In this document: positions 31,665-41,662 of the stretch, one piece after another
Layout: each line of letters starts with the position of its first letter
How positions within the stretch are numbered: the first letter of the stretch is position 1
NCBI GenBank assembly: GCA_030656555.1
Contig: JAUSPN010000033.1
Location: 1 to 42,785, forward strand
DNA length: 42,785 nt
Reading direction: 5' to 3'
Source of the DNA: Candidatus Desulfaltia sp.
Lineage (GTDB): Bacteria > Desulfobacterota > Desulfobacteria > Desulfobacterales > ETH-SRB1
Program-made: the position numbers and the translations under genes
The notes under the pieces: model-generated
Database searches by the model: none
What the model saw: the letters and a program-made list of their open reading frames with translations, nothing else
What the model was told of the DNA's origin: nothing

Positions 31665-33143
31665 ATGCCTCTTCGAATTTACAATACATTAAAAAGAAAA
31701 AAGGAGCTGTTTAAACCTGTCGAAAACGGCAGGGTAAGCATGTATGTTTGCGGCCCCACTGTTTATGATTCCTGTCACATAGGACATGCCAGGTCTGTTG
31801 TGACATTTGATGTTATAGCCCGCTATTTTAAAGAAAAAGGCTATGATGTAACCTATGTAAGAAATTTTACAGACATTGATGACAAAATAATCAACAGGGC
31901 CAATGAGCTTGGCATCGCCCCATTAACACTTGCAGAAAAATATATCAGTGAATTCCATGATGATATGGAAGCTCTGAATGTTGAAAGAGCTACAATTGAG
32001 CCGAGAGCCACTGAGCATATTGACAGTATAATAAAAGTTATTGAAATATTGATTGAGAAAGGCTTTGCATACATAATAGACGGCGATGTCTATTATGCGG
32101 TCGAGTTATTTAAAGACTATGGAAAACTTTCCGGGCGCAAGCTAAAGGATATGGAGGCAGGCGCAAGGGTGGATATTGACAAAAGGAAACACAATCCTTT
32201 TGATTTTGCTTTATGGAAATCGTCAAAGCCTGGAGAACCGGTCTGGGACAGCCCATGGGGCGGGGGCAGGCCCGGATGGCACATTGAATGTTCGGCCATG
32301 AGCGCCGAATATTTAGGGGAAACCTTTGATATCCATGGCGGAGGGAAAGATCTTATTTTTCCGCATCATGAAAATGAAATAGCCCAGTCAGAGGCCGCAT
32401 TTGGGAAAACTTTTGTAAGATACTGGATTCATAATGGTTTTGTGAATATTAATCAGGAAAAAATGTCAAAATCGCTTGGAAACTTTATCGTACTAAAAGA
32501 GATGATAAAGCATTATCATCCTGAAGCATTGCGGCTTTTTCTTCTTTCAAAGCATTATCGCAGCCCTGTTGACTTTACAGATAAAGCAATGGATGACGCT
32601 GTTGCCGGTCTTGATAAAATTTATGCGCTGCTTGAGCGTATTGAAAAACAATTCGGACCTGCATCAGGCCAGGATAAAACTCTCGATGCCACTGTGTTTT
32701 GGGGGCAATTCTGTAAAGCTATGGATGATGATTTCAATACCGCCCTTGGAATAGCCACGCTTTTTGAAGCTGTTCGCAGTATAAACCGTCTGCTCGATGA
32801 ACCGCAAAAGCGAACGCATTCCCCGCAGCTTCAAAACAAAAACAGCTTTCCTCAAGACGCTGAAGACAAAGTACACTCGGGTCGGGCAATTATCCTGAAA
32901 ATGGGCGCAATTTTAGGCATACTTAATGAATCACCTGAAGAATATTTTGTAAAAAAAAGATCTGCGGAACTTGAAAAAAAAACGATCGATTCTGAAATGA
33001 TTGACAAGATGATAATGGAGCGGATTGAGGCCAGAAAGGCAAAAAACTGGGCCATGGCCGATCAAATCAGAAAACAGCTCGAAGAAATGAATATAATTAT
33101 TGAAGATCGTCCCGAAGGCACAGTCTGGAAGGTGAAAAACTGA
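31665..33143 (+). CDS. cysS: Cysteinyl-tRNA synthetase
   Basis: 492 residues, class I synthetase. The zinc cysteine C29 lies in MYVCGPTVYD, the HIGH motif at 38-41 (HIGHARS), GWHIECSAMSAEYLG and FPHHENEIAQSEA supply the other zinc ligands, and KMSKS is at 266-270. The C-terminal helical domain is present. It charges tRNA-Cys. It is flanked by repeat-filled spacers, so its operon context is unclear. Confidence 0.97.
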   Translation: MPLRIYNTLKRKKELFKPVENGRVSMYVCGPTVYDSCHIGHARSVVTFDVIARYFKEKGYDVTYVRNFTDIDDKIINRANELGIAPLTLAEKYISEFHDDMEALNVERATIEPRATEHIDSIIKVIEILIEKGFAYIIDGDVYYAVELFKDYGKLSGRKLKDMEAGARVDIDKRKHNPFDFALWKSSKPGEPVWDSPWGGGRPGWHIECSAMSAEYLGETFDIHGGGKDLIFPHHENEIAQSEAAFGKTFVRYWIHNGFVNINQEKMSKSLGNFIVLKEMIKHYHPEALRLFLLSKHYRSPVDFTDKAMDDAVAGLDKIYALLERIEKQFGPASGQDKTLDATVFWGQFCKAMDDDFNTALGIATLFEAVRSINRLLDEPQKRTHSPQLQNKNSFPQDAEDKVHSGRAIILKMGAILGILNESPEEYFVKKRSAELEKKTIDSEMIDKMIMERIEARKAKNWAMADQIRKQLEEMNIIIEDRPEGTVWKVKN

Positions 33144-33410
33144 AGTTATAAGTGCCTAAAGTGAGCTAAAGTTGAAATAGGATTAGGGATTATAGGCTGT
33201 GAAAAAAGTGTGAACTGTTACTATCAGAGACCTTTGAATTTTGCCGGAAATAGTTTAAATTTATTAAAAAAACTGTAAACCGTTAACTGTGAACCGTGAA
33301 CGGCCACTAAAATTCTTCGCTCCTTTCGTGATAAAATATTCCTGAATTAAAAACGTTTTTTCTTTAATTCAAAATTAAAAATTAAAAACTCAAAATTATA
33401 CCTAACACCC

Positions 33411-35399
33411 ATGCCCCTTTTTAACCTTATATCAGATTTAACACCAAAGGGACACCAGCCAAATGCGATTAAATTATTAAGCAAGAGTATCTTGTCCGGC
33501 AACAAACACCATGTCCTTCTTGGAGTCACGGGATCGGGGAAAACGTTTACCGTGGCAAATATTATTAAAACAGTTGAAAGACCGACCCTTGTGCTGGCGC
33601 CCAACAAGACCCTTGCTGCCCAGCTTTATAGTGAGTTTAAATCACTCTTTCCTGAAAATAGTGTCGAATATTTTGTAAGCTACTATGATTATTACCAGCC
33701 TGAAGCCTATATTCCTGCCAGTGATACCTACATACAAAAAGATTCTTCAATAAACGAAATGATAGATAAATTGCGTCACAGCGCGACCAGATCCGTGCTT
33801 TCGCGCAGGGATGTTATTGTTGTTGCAAGCGTATCATGTATATTCGGACTTGGCGCTCCTGAAGACTATCTTTCTATGAGTGTTGAGCTGAAAACCGGTA
33901 TGGAGCTTGTTCGAAACAAGCTTCTGTCCAGGCTTGTTGCCATGCAATATGAGCGAAACGATATTGATTTTCACAGGGGAGTTTTCAGGGTAAGAGGTGA
34001 CAGGGTTGAGATATTTCCTTCATATGAAGAGGAGAGCGCGGTTCGCATCGATTTTTTCGGAGATCAGGTGGAAGCTGTTTCGAAATTTGACCCTTTAAGG
34101 GGGCTTGTTACGGACCGTTTGAAAAGAATTACAATATTTCCTGCCAGCCATTATGTAGCTAATAAGCAAACGCTTGAAAAAGCGATAAAAAGCATTAGAA
34201 ACGAGTTAAAGGAAAGGATTAATTATTTCAGAAACGAAAACAAACTGATAGAGGCTCAGCGTATTGAAGAGAGAACAAATTTTGATCTCGAGATGATGCT
34301 GGAATTAGGCTACTGCAACGGCATCGAGAATTATTCGAGGCATTTAACCGGAAGGACTCCCGGAGAACCGCCGCCGACCCTTTTTGATTATTTTCCTGAC
34401 GATTTACTCGTATGCATTGATGAAAGCCATATTGCCGTGCCACAGATTCGCGCCATGTATAAGGGTGACAGATCCCGCAAGACCACCCTTGTAGAATACG
34501 GGTTCAGGCTTCCATCTGCTCTTGATAACCGGCCTCTTAAATTTGAAGAGTTTGAATCAAAAACTTCACAGGTTCTTTATACATCCGCGACTCCTGCTGA
34601 ATACGAACTTGATAAGGCAAAGGGGGCTGTAGTTGAACAGATAGTAAGACCCACAGGCCTTGTTGATCCGCAAATTGATGTAAGAAAAGCACAGCATCAG
34701 GTTGATGATCTTTTTGAAGAGATTCAGTTATGCTGCAAAAAGGATGAAAGAGTCCTGGTTACTACCTTGACAAAGCGCATGGCTGAAGATCTTACAGAAT
34801 ATTATCAGGATCTTGGCATAAGGGTTCGCTATCTTCATGCAGACATAAACACCTTGGAAAGGGTGGATATTATAAGGGATCTCAGGGCCGGCAAATTTGA
34901 TGTTCTTATTGGAATAAATCTTCTTCGGGAAGGGCTTGACTTGCCGGAGGTTTCACTTGTAGCCATACTGGACGCAGACAAGGAAGGTTTTTTGCGTTCA
35001 GCAAGGTCTCTTATTCAAACATGCGGCAGAGCATCCAGAAATGTCAACGGCAGGGTAATAATGTATGCCGATCGTATAACAAAGTCAATGAAACAGGCAA
35101 TAGATGAGACAAACCGGCGCAGAAAAGTTCAGGAGGCTTTCAATAAAAAGAACAATATTATTCCAACAACCATCAAAAAAGATATTATACCTGTTTTTTA
35201 CTCAGCTTATGCTTCTGAAGATATATCCACAGACAAGGTTGCGGAAGCTATCACCGCATACGAGTCCCTGGACAAGATCGACGATATTATTAAATCCCTT
35301 GAAAAAGAAATGGCGCGGGTTGCAAAAGCACTTGAATTTGAAAAGGCTGGAGAGCTTCGTGATCAGATAAGAGCGCTGAAAAGGATAGCGCTTTATTAA
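33411..35399 (+). CDS. uvrB: Excinuclease ABC subunit B
   Basis: 662 residues. Walker A is GVTGSGKT (about 39-46), the beta-hairpin region is [12 protein letters not shown], and helicase motifs include CIDESH, YTSATP and QTCGRASRN. The C-terminal UVR domain ([14 protein letters not shown]) binds UvrC. It verifies DNA damage in nucleotide excision repair. The uvrC gene lies 3 kb downstream. The stop TAA is joined directly to the next gene's ATG (TAAATG). The gap 33144-33410 before it holds only repeat phrases and a lone end of the 30808 element. Confidence 0.97.
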   Translation: MPLFNLISDLTPKGHQPNAIKLLSKSILSGNKHHVLLGVTGSGKTFTVANIIKTVERPTLVLAPNKTLAAQLYSEFKSLFPENSVEYFVSYYDYYQPEAYIPASDTYIQKDSSINEMIDKLRHSATRSVLSRRDVIVVASVSCIFGLGAPEDYLSMSVELKTGMELVRNKLLSRLVAMQYERNDIDFHRGVFRVRGDRVEIFPSYEEESAVRIDFFGDQVEAVSKFDPLRGLVTDRLKRITIFPASHYVANKQTLEKAIKSIRNELKERINYFRNENKLIEAQRIEERTNFDLEMMLELGYCNGIENYSRHLTGRTPGEPPPTLFDYFPDDLLVCIDESHIAVPQIRAMYKGDRSRKTTLVEYGFRLPSALDNRPLKFEEFESKTSQVLYTSATPAEYELDKAKGAVVEQIVRPTGLVDPQIDVRKAQHQVDDLFEEIQLCCKKDERVLVTTLTKRMAEDLTEYYQDLGIRVRYLHADINTLERVDIIRDLRAGKFDVLIGINLLREGLDLPEVSLVAILDADKEGFLRSARSLIQTCGRASRNVNGRVIMYADRITKSMKQAIDETNRRRKVQEAFNKKNNIIPTTIKKDIIPVFYSAYASEDISTDKVAEAITAYESLDKIDDIIKSLEKEMARVAKALEFEKAGELRDQIRALKRIALY

Positions 35400-36116
35400 A
35401 TGAGAAGCAAGGCGCTATATACACTTGGAACTGTTGCTTTGCTGATGATTGCTTCCTGCATAATCCATGTCAGTCTGTTCGTGCTTTCAAATCAAGGGAA
35501 AGACGCCTCTGATGTGTCCAATAATAATAGACCGATCGCTCTTTCTCGCCGCATACCAGGGTTCCAGATCATTGAGGGTATTCCAGATTACACCAACACG
35601 ATGAAAGTCTTTTCCAGGAACCGATCCTGCGCTGTGATTGCCTCTGCGGCAATCCTTGGGTACCTGGATAATAACGGATATCAAAATTTAATCCCAGAAG
35701 GTGGAAACCTTGATGGCAACCTGGACTACTTGTCCAAAGGGCTCTATCAAGAAATCGGCTGCAATTTCGGTCTTGGCGCGATAAACCACAAGATTACATC
35801 CGGGATAGAGGCTTACACACGCCGGCACGGTTATGTATTCGAGTGTACTGTCAAGCCGATCACATGGCTCAATATCAAAGAGGAAATCACAGCAGGCAGA
35901 CCTTTTTTGCTAAAAGTCGTTCTCAAGGACTATGGCATGGAAAATCATATGGTCGTTGTGGCAGGTTTGTGCGAAAAGCCAAAACAGGCTATTGTTGTTT
36001 TAGACAACTGGAATAACGGCAATCCAGAACATATTATAGAATGGGAAGCGATAAATATAAGCCGCCAATATGCGGGCACAGCCATGATTACCATAGTGGA
36101 TTCTGGTAAAAAGTGA
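35400..36116 (+). CDS. C39-like peptidase-domain protein with N-terminal membrane anchor
   Basis: 238 residues. Residues 1-30 form a signal anchor or signal peptide. The rest resembles C39-like papain-fold proteins: a cysteine in NRSCAVIASAAILGYL (C77) at the head of a helix, a histidine in MENHMVVVAGL (H183) and an Asp/Asn in VLDNWN (D202, N203) form a plausible Cys-His-Asp/Asn triad. The substrate is unknown. The gene starts in direct contact with the uvrB stop and overlaps the next gene by one base, so it is co-translated in an operon with them. The family assignment is tentative. Confidence 0.6.
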   Translation: MRSKALYTLGTVALLMIASCIIHVSLFVLSNQGKDASDVSNNNRPIALSRRIPGFQIIEGIPDYTNTMKVFSRNRSCAVIASAAILGYLDNNGYQNLIPEGGNLDGNLDYLSKGLYQEIGCNFGLGAINHKITSGIEAYTRRHGYVFECTVKPITWLNIKEEITAGRPFLLKVVLKDYGMENHMVVVAGLCEKPKQAIVVLDNWNNGNPEHIIEWEAINISRQYAGTAMITIVDSGKK

Positions 36117-37441
36117 TGAAAAAAAATAAAGCTATTTGGGGATGGGCAATGTACGACTGGGCAAATTCCGCTTTTGCCACGACTGTTATGGCTGGTTTTT
36201 TCCCCATTTTCTTCAAACAGTACTGGAGTTACGGGGCTGATGTTAATATGAGCACCGCTCAGCTTGGATTCGGCAATTCAATTGCCAGTTTAGTTGTAGC
36301 TTTAATGGCCCCTGTTCTGGGCGCTATTGCTGATAAAGGCTCGGCCAAGAAAAAGTTTCTGATCTTTTTTGCGTACCTTGGTGTTCTGATGACCGCCTCC
36401 TTATTTATGGTTCATAAAGGGGCATGGGCATGGGCTATCTTTTTGTATACCACTGGAATTATCGGATTTTTGGGCGCAAACATATTTTATGATGCTCTTC
36501 TGCCGAGTGTGGCGAGTGGAAACAACATCGATTATGTATCCACTTTCGGCTTTGCGCTTGGATATCTTGGCGGTGGCTTGCTGTTTCTTATCAATGTGTT
36601 AATGACATTAATGCCGGAAAAATTCGGATTGGCTGATGCCGGAACAGCTATCAGATACTCTTTTGTTTCTGTGGCCCTCTGGTGGGGTATTTTTACAATT
36701 TTTATTATACAGTGGGTGCCGGAAAATAAAACCGCCGGTACTTTGCCTGCCGGAGAAAGTTTTGTGAAGGCTGGTTTCATGCAATTCATTGAAACAATAA
36801 GAAAAATTCGTCGGTTAAAAACTGTTTGCCTGTTTTTGTTTGCGTATTGGTTTTACATCGACGGTGTGGATACCATCATACGGATGGCGGTAGATTATGG
36901 TATATCGCTCGGATTTGATTCAAATGATTTGATTGTTGCACTCTTGATCGTCCAGTTTGTTGGATTCCCCGCTGCATTAGTGTTCGGGAAACTGGGGCAA
37001 CAGTGGGGGGTGCGAAAGTCAATTTACCTGGCAATCGGCATTTATATGGTCATCACCGTATGGGGAACGATAATGACCAACACGCAGGAGTTTTACATTC
37101 TGGCGATAGCTATCGGTTCGGTCCAGGGCGGAATTCAAGCCCTCAGCCGTTCTTACTATGCACGCTTTATTCCCAGAGAGCAGGCCGCTGAGTATTATGG
37201 ATTCTATAATATGCTGGGTAAATTTGCGGCCATTTTCGGCCCGGCCTTGATGGGTATTGTCGGCCTGACTGCCAGGCGGGTATTGATGCCCTTGTCACCC
37301 ACCCCCGACCAGATCGTATCTGTTGGTCACTTAGCTTCCCGCTGGAGTATTGCATCTGTTCTAATACTCTTTATTGCCGGAGCGATTCTATTCTATTTTG
37401 TTGATGAAGAAAAAGGCAAAAGGGAATTACAGATCGACTGA
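36116..37441 (+). CDS. Major facilitator transporter, UMF1 (Atg22-like) family
   Basis: 441 residues, about 12 membrane helices. The opening KKNKAIWGWAMYDWANSAFATTVMAGFFPIFFKQYW is the strong signature of the UMF1/Atg22-like family, and APVLGAIADKGSAKKKFL is the MFS loop 2-3 motif. LSRSYYARFIPREQAAEYYGFYNMLGKFAAIFGP is also conserved. Atg22 exports amino acids from the yeast vacuole. Bacterial substrates are unknown. The start is the ATG at 36116, which shares one base with the upstream stop (TGATG). The 3' end overlaps the convergent GDPD-like gene by 49 bases. Confidence 0.88.
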   Translation: MKKNKAIWGWAMYDWANSAFATTVMAGFFPIFFKQYWSYGADVNMSTAQLGFGNSIASLVVALMAPVLGAIADKGSAKKKFLIFFAYLGVLMTASLFMVHKGAWAWAIFLYTTGIIGFLGANIFYDALLPSVASGNNIDYVSTFGFALGYLGGGLLFLINVLMTLMPEKFGLADAGTAIRYSFVSVALWWGIFTIFIIQWVPENKTAGTLPAGESFVKAGFMQFIETIRKIRRLKTVCLFLFAYWFYIDGVDTIIRMAVDYGISLGFDSNDLIVALLIVQFVGFPAALVFGKLGQQWGVRKSIYLAIGIYMVITVWGTIMTNTQEFYILAIAIGSVQGGIQALSRSYYARFIPREQAAEYYGFYNMLGKFAAIFGPALMGIVGLTARRVLMPLSPTPDQIVSVGHLASRWSIASVLILFIAGAILFYFVDEEKGKRELQID

Positions 37442-38283
37442 AGCTCAACCGCATTGTTTGAAAAAATCCAGTTTACCCCCCGATTAATTTCCCTGAACAG
37501 ACAATTTTTTGAATTAATAAAACCGGTACCAACCATCTGCCGGTGCTTTTTATGTTTCTTAACGATATTGTCTGTCAAAAACAGGTAATGCCCTGTAATA
37601 CCACCATAGTTTTTCCGGATTGACATTTCACTCAGGCTGCGGGCATTGAGCTGAGAAATAAGAAGAAAGGTTGTTGCTGGTATAAAGTCGATCAATGTAA
37701 GCATTTCCGGCATTATAGAAAGAAAGTGGAAATCGCTTTGAGGCTCTAAGGGAGAAAAAATATCTTGCAGCACCTGATTTTGAAAAACAGGATCATTATA
37801 AACTCCTTCTTTGATTTCAACCATGAGGTGCGATTTTTTGCCGTATCTGGAAACAACTTCATCGAGAGAAGGAATCATTGGGAAATTTGCTTGTAACTCC
37901 GCCAAAGTTACCTCGCTGATCTCAATACTTGAACCGAACACTCTTTTGAGGTTTCTGTCATGAAACACTACCGGCTGCAGATCCCTGGTCCAGCGGACAT
38001 CGAACTCGATGCCCCATATCCCTTGATCAATCACTGTGTCAAACGCAGGAAGGGTGTTCTCAAAAATGTTTTTGTTATCATGTTCTCCCCTGTGTGAAAT
38101 GATTTTACAATTACTCAGCTGTTCTTCGCCGGGAAGCGCTTGCGGCAGGTTTGCGTAAACACTATTAACAACCGAATGAAACGAGTTTTCCAGACATAAA
38201 GGTATATTCATATCTTTACAGAGTGCATGATTGACAATTATTATGTTCAAGAATACTGTAATCAAAAGAGCAATAAAATACAA
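37393..38283 (-). CDS. Glycerophosphodiester phosphodiesterase-like protein, exported
   Basis: 296 residues. The N-terminal hydrophobic segment (2-22) acts as a signal or anchor. The TIM-barrel phosphodiesterase motifs are ISHRGEHDNKNIFENTLPAF (H64, R65), GIEFDVRWTRD (E93, D95) and VVFHDRNL (H108), which together form the metal and catalytic site of GDPD enzymes. Later LMVEIKEG supplies another acidic ligand. It probably cleaves glycerophosphodiesters or a related lipid head group outside the cytoplasm. The C-terminal 16 codons overlap, antisense, the end of the UMF1 gene. It is divergent from uvrC. Confidence 0.85.
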   Translation of the reverse strand: MYFIALLITVFLNIIIVNHALCKDMNIPLCLENSFHSVVNSVYANLPQALPGEEQLSNCKIISHRGEHDNKNIFENTLPAFDTVIDQGIWGIEFDVRWTRDLQPVVFHDRNLKRVFGSSIEISEVTLAELQANFPMIPSLDEVVSRYGKKSHLMVEIKEGVYNDPVFQNQVLQDIFSPLEPQSDFHFLSIMPEMLTLIDFIPATTFLLISQLNARSLSEMSIRKNYGGITGHYLFLTDNIVKKHKKHRQMVGTGFINSKNCLFREINRGVNWIFSNNAVELQSICNSLLPFSSSTK

Positions 38284-38398
38284 GTGGTTAGTTAATACAG
38301 GGAATCTTCGACTTTAAGGAAGTTAGCCGTTTCTCTATTGCGGTTCAAGTTCAAGCCTGCCTGTGTGTTACATGCAGACAGGGACGGCGAAAATTTTA

Positions 38399-40213
38399 AT
38401 GGAAGCATATCCGGATAAAAAATTAGCTGCAGTTTCTTCAAAGCCCGGTGTTTACATAATGAAGGACGCCAATGGAAAGGTCGTTTACGTGGGCAAGGCC
38501 GGAAACCTTCATAAGCGTATTTCTTCATATTTTATGCAGCCGGCTCATCAGGACAACAAAACAAGGGCGCTGGTTAAGAAAATCTCAACCTTTGAGACAA
38601 TAATAACCAAAACCGAAAAGGAAGCGCTGATCCTTGAATCAACCCTGATCAAACAATATAAGCCAAGGTATAATGTTGTTTTAAAGGATGATAAGCAATA
38701 TCCATGTTTATGCCTGAATATTAATCAATCATATCCCAGCCTTTCCATAGTCCGGAAAATTAAAAAAGATGGTTCCATCTATTTTGGTCCATTCACTTCT
38801 TCCGGCGCTGTGCGTCAAACCCTTAATATAATAAATAAAACCTTCAAGCTTCGCAAATGTAAAACAAAGGAGTTTAAAAACAGGCCGCGTCCGTGTCTTA
38901 ACTTCCAGATAAAGACATGTCTTGCCCCATGCTGTCTGGATGTTGATAAAAACGCTTACGACGAGATGGTAAAAGAGGTAACACAGTTTTTAAAAGGGAA
39001 AACACCTGCTTTGATAAACAGGATAAAAAAGGAGATGTCAATCGCTGCTGAAGCGCTGGAATTTGAACGGGCTGCGGAACTCAGGGACAAGATATCGGAT
39101 CTTGAGGAAACCCTTGAAAAGCAGGTTGTGGTTTCAACCGATTTTATGGACAGAGATATACTTGGTATTGCCGGGGCAGATGAACTTTCCATAATCACCT
39201 TGCTTTTTGTTCGTGGAGGCTGTCTTTTTGGAATGCGGCATTTCAGTTTTTCTGAAACCATATTAACCAATGCGGAACTGATCAGATCCTTTATAGGGCA
39301 GTATTATGAAAAATCCCCTTTTATTCCCAGGGAGATCCTTGTACCCATATCCATAGAAGATGCTTCTCTGCTTGAAGATTGGCTCCGCTCGATTAAAGGT
39401 AAAAAAGTAAGCATTATACATCCAAAACAGGGAGAAAAGGTTCATCTGCTAAAGATGGCTTCTTTGAATGCGGAAAACAGGCTTAAAGAACAAATCACCT
39501 CTCTTGCCGATGAGATCGATTTGCTTGCCGGGCTTCAGAGACGATTGAAGATGGACAGGCTGCCGAAACGTATCGAGTGTTTTGACAACTCGAATATATC
39601 CGGCAAAGAACCTGTGGCAGGCATGGTTGTCTTTGAACAGGCAAAGCCGGAAAAATCATCATACAGAAAATACAGGATCAAAGGTGTTTTTAAACCAGAC
39701 GATTATGCCTGCATGTATGAGGTGTTGAAAAGGCGTTACGCCAAAGCAGAGGAATCTATGCCTTATCCCGATGCTTTGCTTGTTGATGGCGGCAAAGGCC
39801 AATTAAGCATTGCCGCAACAGTAATCAAAGAGCTGAAGCTTGAGGGAAAATTCTCAATAATCGGAATAGCCAAGAAGGATAAAAAAAGGGGAGAAATCAC
39901 AGACAAGATATATTTACCGGGCAGGGTTAACCCGGTTAATTTCGGCAGGGAAGGGGACCTTCTTCTTTTTCTGCAAAGGATCAGGGATGAAGCTCACCGT
40001 TTTGCCATCTCTTTTCACCGTAAGCGTCGAGGCAAAGCCTCTCTTCATTCTATTCTTGATGCCATTTCCTCGGTTGGGAAAAAAAGAAAAGCCATTCTGC
40101 TTAATCATTTTAAAAGCATTAAAAAAATCCAGGCAGCAACGCTTGAAGAACTCAGCGCTGTGCCTGGAATAAGTAATGCTGTAGCAAAGGCTGTAAAATC
40201 AGCTCTTAAATAA
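38399..40213 (+). CDS. uvrC: Excinuclease ABC subunit C
   Basis: About 604 residues. The N-terminal GIY-YIG nuclease domain includes SKPGVYIMKDANGKVVYVGKAGNLHKRISSYF. A UVR domain (ALEFERAAELRDKI) binds UvrB, an RNase H-like endonuclease domain has ECFDNSNISG, DGGKGQL and RDEAHRFAISFHRKRR, and a helix-hairpin-helix tail (VPGISNAVAKAVKSAL) closes the protein. It makes both incisions in nucleotide excision repair. The start is uncertain: ATG 38399 fits the family length best, while ATG 38372 and GTG 38363 are in frame upstream. No good ribosome site precedes any of them. Confidence 0.95.
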   Translation: MEAYPDKKLAAVSSKPGVYIMKDANGKVVYVGKAGNLHKRISSYFMQPAHQDNKTRALVKKISTFETIITKTEKEALILESTLIKQYKPRYNVVLKDDKQYPCLCLNINQSYPSLSIVRKIKKDGSIYFGPFTSSGAVRQTLNIINKTFKLRKCKTKEFKNRPRPCLNFQIKTCLAPCCLDVDKNAYDEMVKEVTQFLKGKTPALINRIKKEMSIAAEALEFERAAELRDKISDLEETLEKQVVVSTDFMDRDILGIAGADELSIITLLFVRGGCLFGMRHFSFSETILTNAELIRSFIGQYYEKSPFIPREILVPISIEDASLLEDWLRSIKGKKVSIIHPKQGEKVHLLKMASLNAENRLKEQITSLADEIDLLAGLQRRLKMDRLPKRIECFDNSNISGKEPVAGMVVFEQAKPEKSSYRKYRIKGVFKPDDYACMYEVLKRRYAKAEESMPYPDALLVDGGKGQLSIAATVIKELKLEGKFSIIGIAKKDKKRGEITDKIYLPGRVNPVNFGREGDLLLFLQRIRDEAHRFAISFHRKRRGKASLHSILDAISSVGKKRKAILLNHFKSIKKIQAATLEELSAVPGISNAVAKAVKSALK

Positions 40214-40269
40214 TTTTTTATATAATTTCTTTCTGTGATCTCTGTGTACTTTGTGGTGAAAATGTCCGG

Positions 40270-41214
<945 letters not shown>

Positions 41215-41281
41215 TTAATAATAATAACCAGTCAGCCACAGATATCTACGTTGCTTTAACCTGACACTTTAAATCTAACAC

Positions 41282-41313
41282 TTGATGAATTCGTTTTATT
41301 ACGAATTCATCAA
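41282..41313. repeat. Perfect 12-bp inverted repeat between divergent mdh and the selenoprotein operon
   Basis: TTGATGAATTCG (41282-41293) and CGAATTCATCAA (41302-41313) flank an 8-base loop. Neither side is followed by a T-run, so it is not a terminator for either strand. TTGATGAACTCG, close to this arm, also occurs at the insertion in MITE copy B (12697). The gap 41203-41476 holds nothing else I can name. Confidence 0.6.
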
Positions 41314-41476
41314 AATTATCTATCAATATTTGATTCGCACGGTCAAGGGATTTATAGGAGAGAGTACATGATATCATATATCTGATTCTCGGTTTACAGG
41401 GTTTTTTTGTGATTATTAGATTCTTGCTTTTTTATTCATCAGCATGCTATTTTAATATAAAAGGAGTTGTGAAAAA

Positions 41477-41662
41477 ATGACGGAAAAACATATTGCTGAT
41501 TGTCCAGCCTGCGGTAACGAACTGATTATAAAAAAAACGTGACGACGTGTTTACTTAACCTGCAAGTTTTGCGGGACAGAGTATCCTATAGAAAAGCTTG
41601 CTGATTTGATAAACGATTCTTTTGAGGAACAGGTTGCGAACACACGTTGTGACAGGTTATAA
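41477..41662 (+). CDS. Probable small dual-CxxC selenoprotein (in-frame TGA at 41540-41542)
   Basis: The 61-codon frame starts at ATG 41477, ten bases after AAAGGAG. It reads MTEKHIADCPACGNELIIKKT, then TGA, then RRVYLTCKFCGTEYPIEKL and on to a TAA at 41660-41662. The two CxxC motifs (C9-C12 and C29-C32) lie on opposite sides of the TGA at codon 22 and would form one zinc-ribbon-like or redox unit, so a stop at 22 would leave half a domain. A stem-loop at 41552-41583 fits a bacterial SECIS. I recall small dual-CxxC (seleno)proteins from related bacteria, but could not search. The alternative is a nonsense-mutated gene. The 3' end overlaps the exonuclease start. Confidence 0.7.
41543..41583 (+). 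promoter_or_regulatory. SECIS-like stem-loop downstream of the in-frame TGA
   Basis: The upper stem CCTGCAA (41559-41565) pairs with TTGCGGG (41569-41575) with one G-U pair. The apical loop GTT has a G in first place, and 23 bases separate the TGA from the loop. A lower stem TACTT (41552-41556) pairs with GAGTA (41579-41583). Loop G, stem length and spacing agree with the known bacterial SECIS rules (loop about 16-37 bases after TGA). Confidence 0.55.

Noticed and set aside
41540-41542. The TGA as a plain sequencing error or pseudogene stop
   Set aside because: It cannot be excluded from one sequence. It is ranked lower because only one stop occurs, both CxxC motifs stay in frame and a SECIS-like stem follows.
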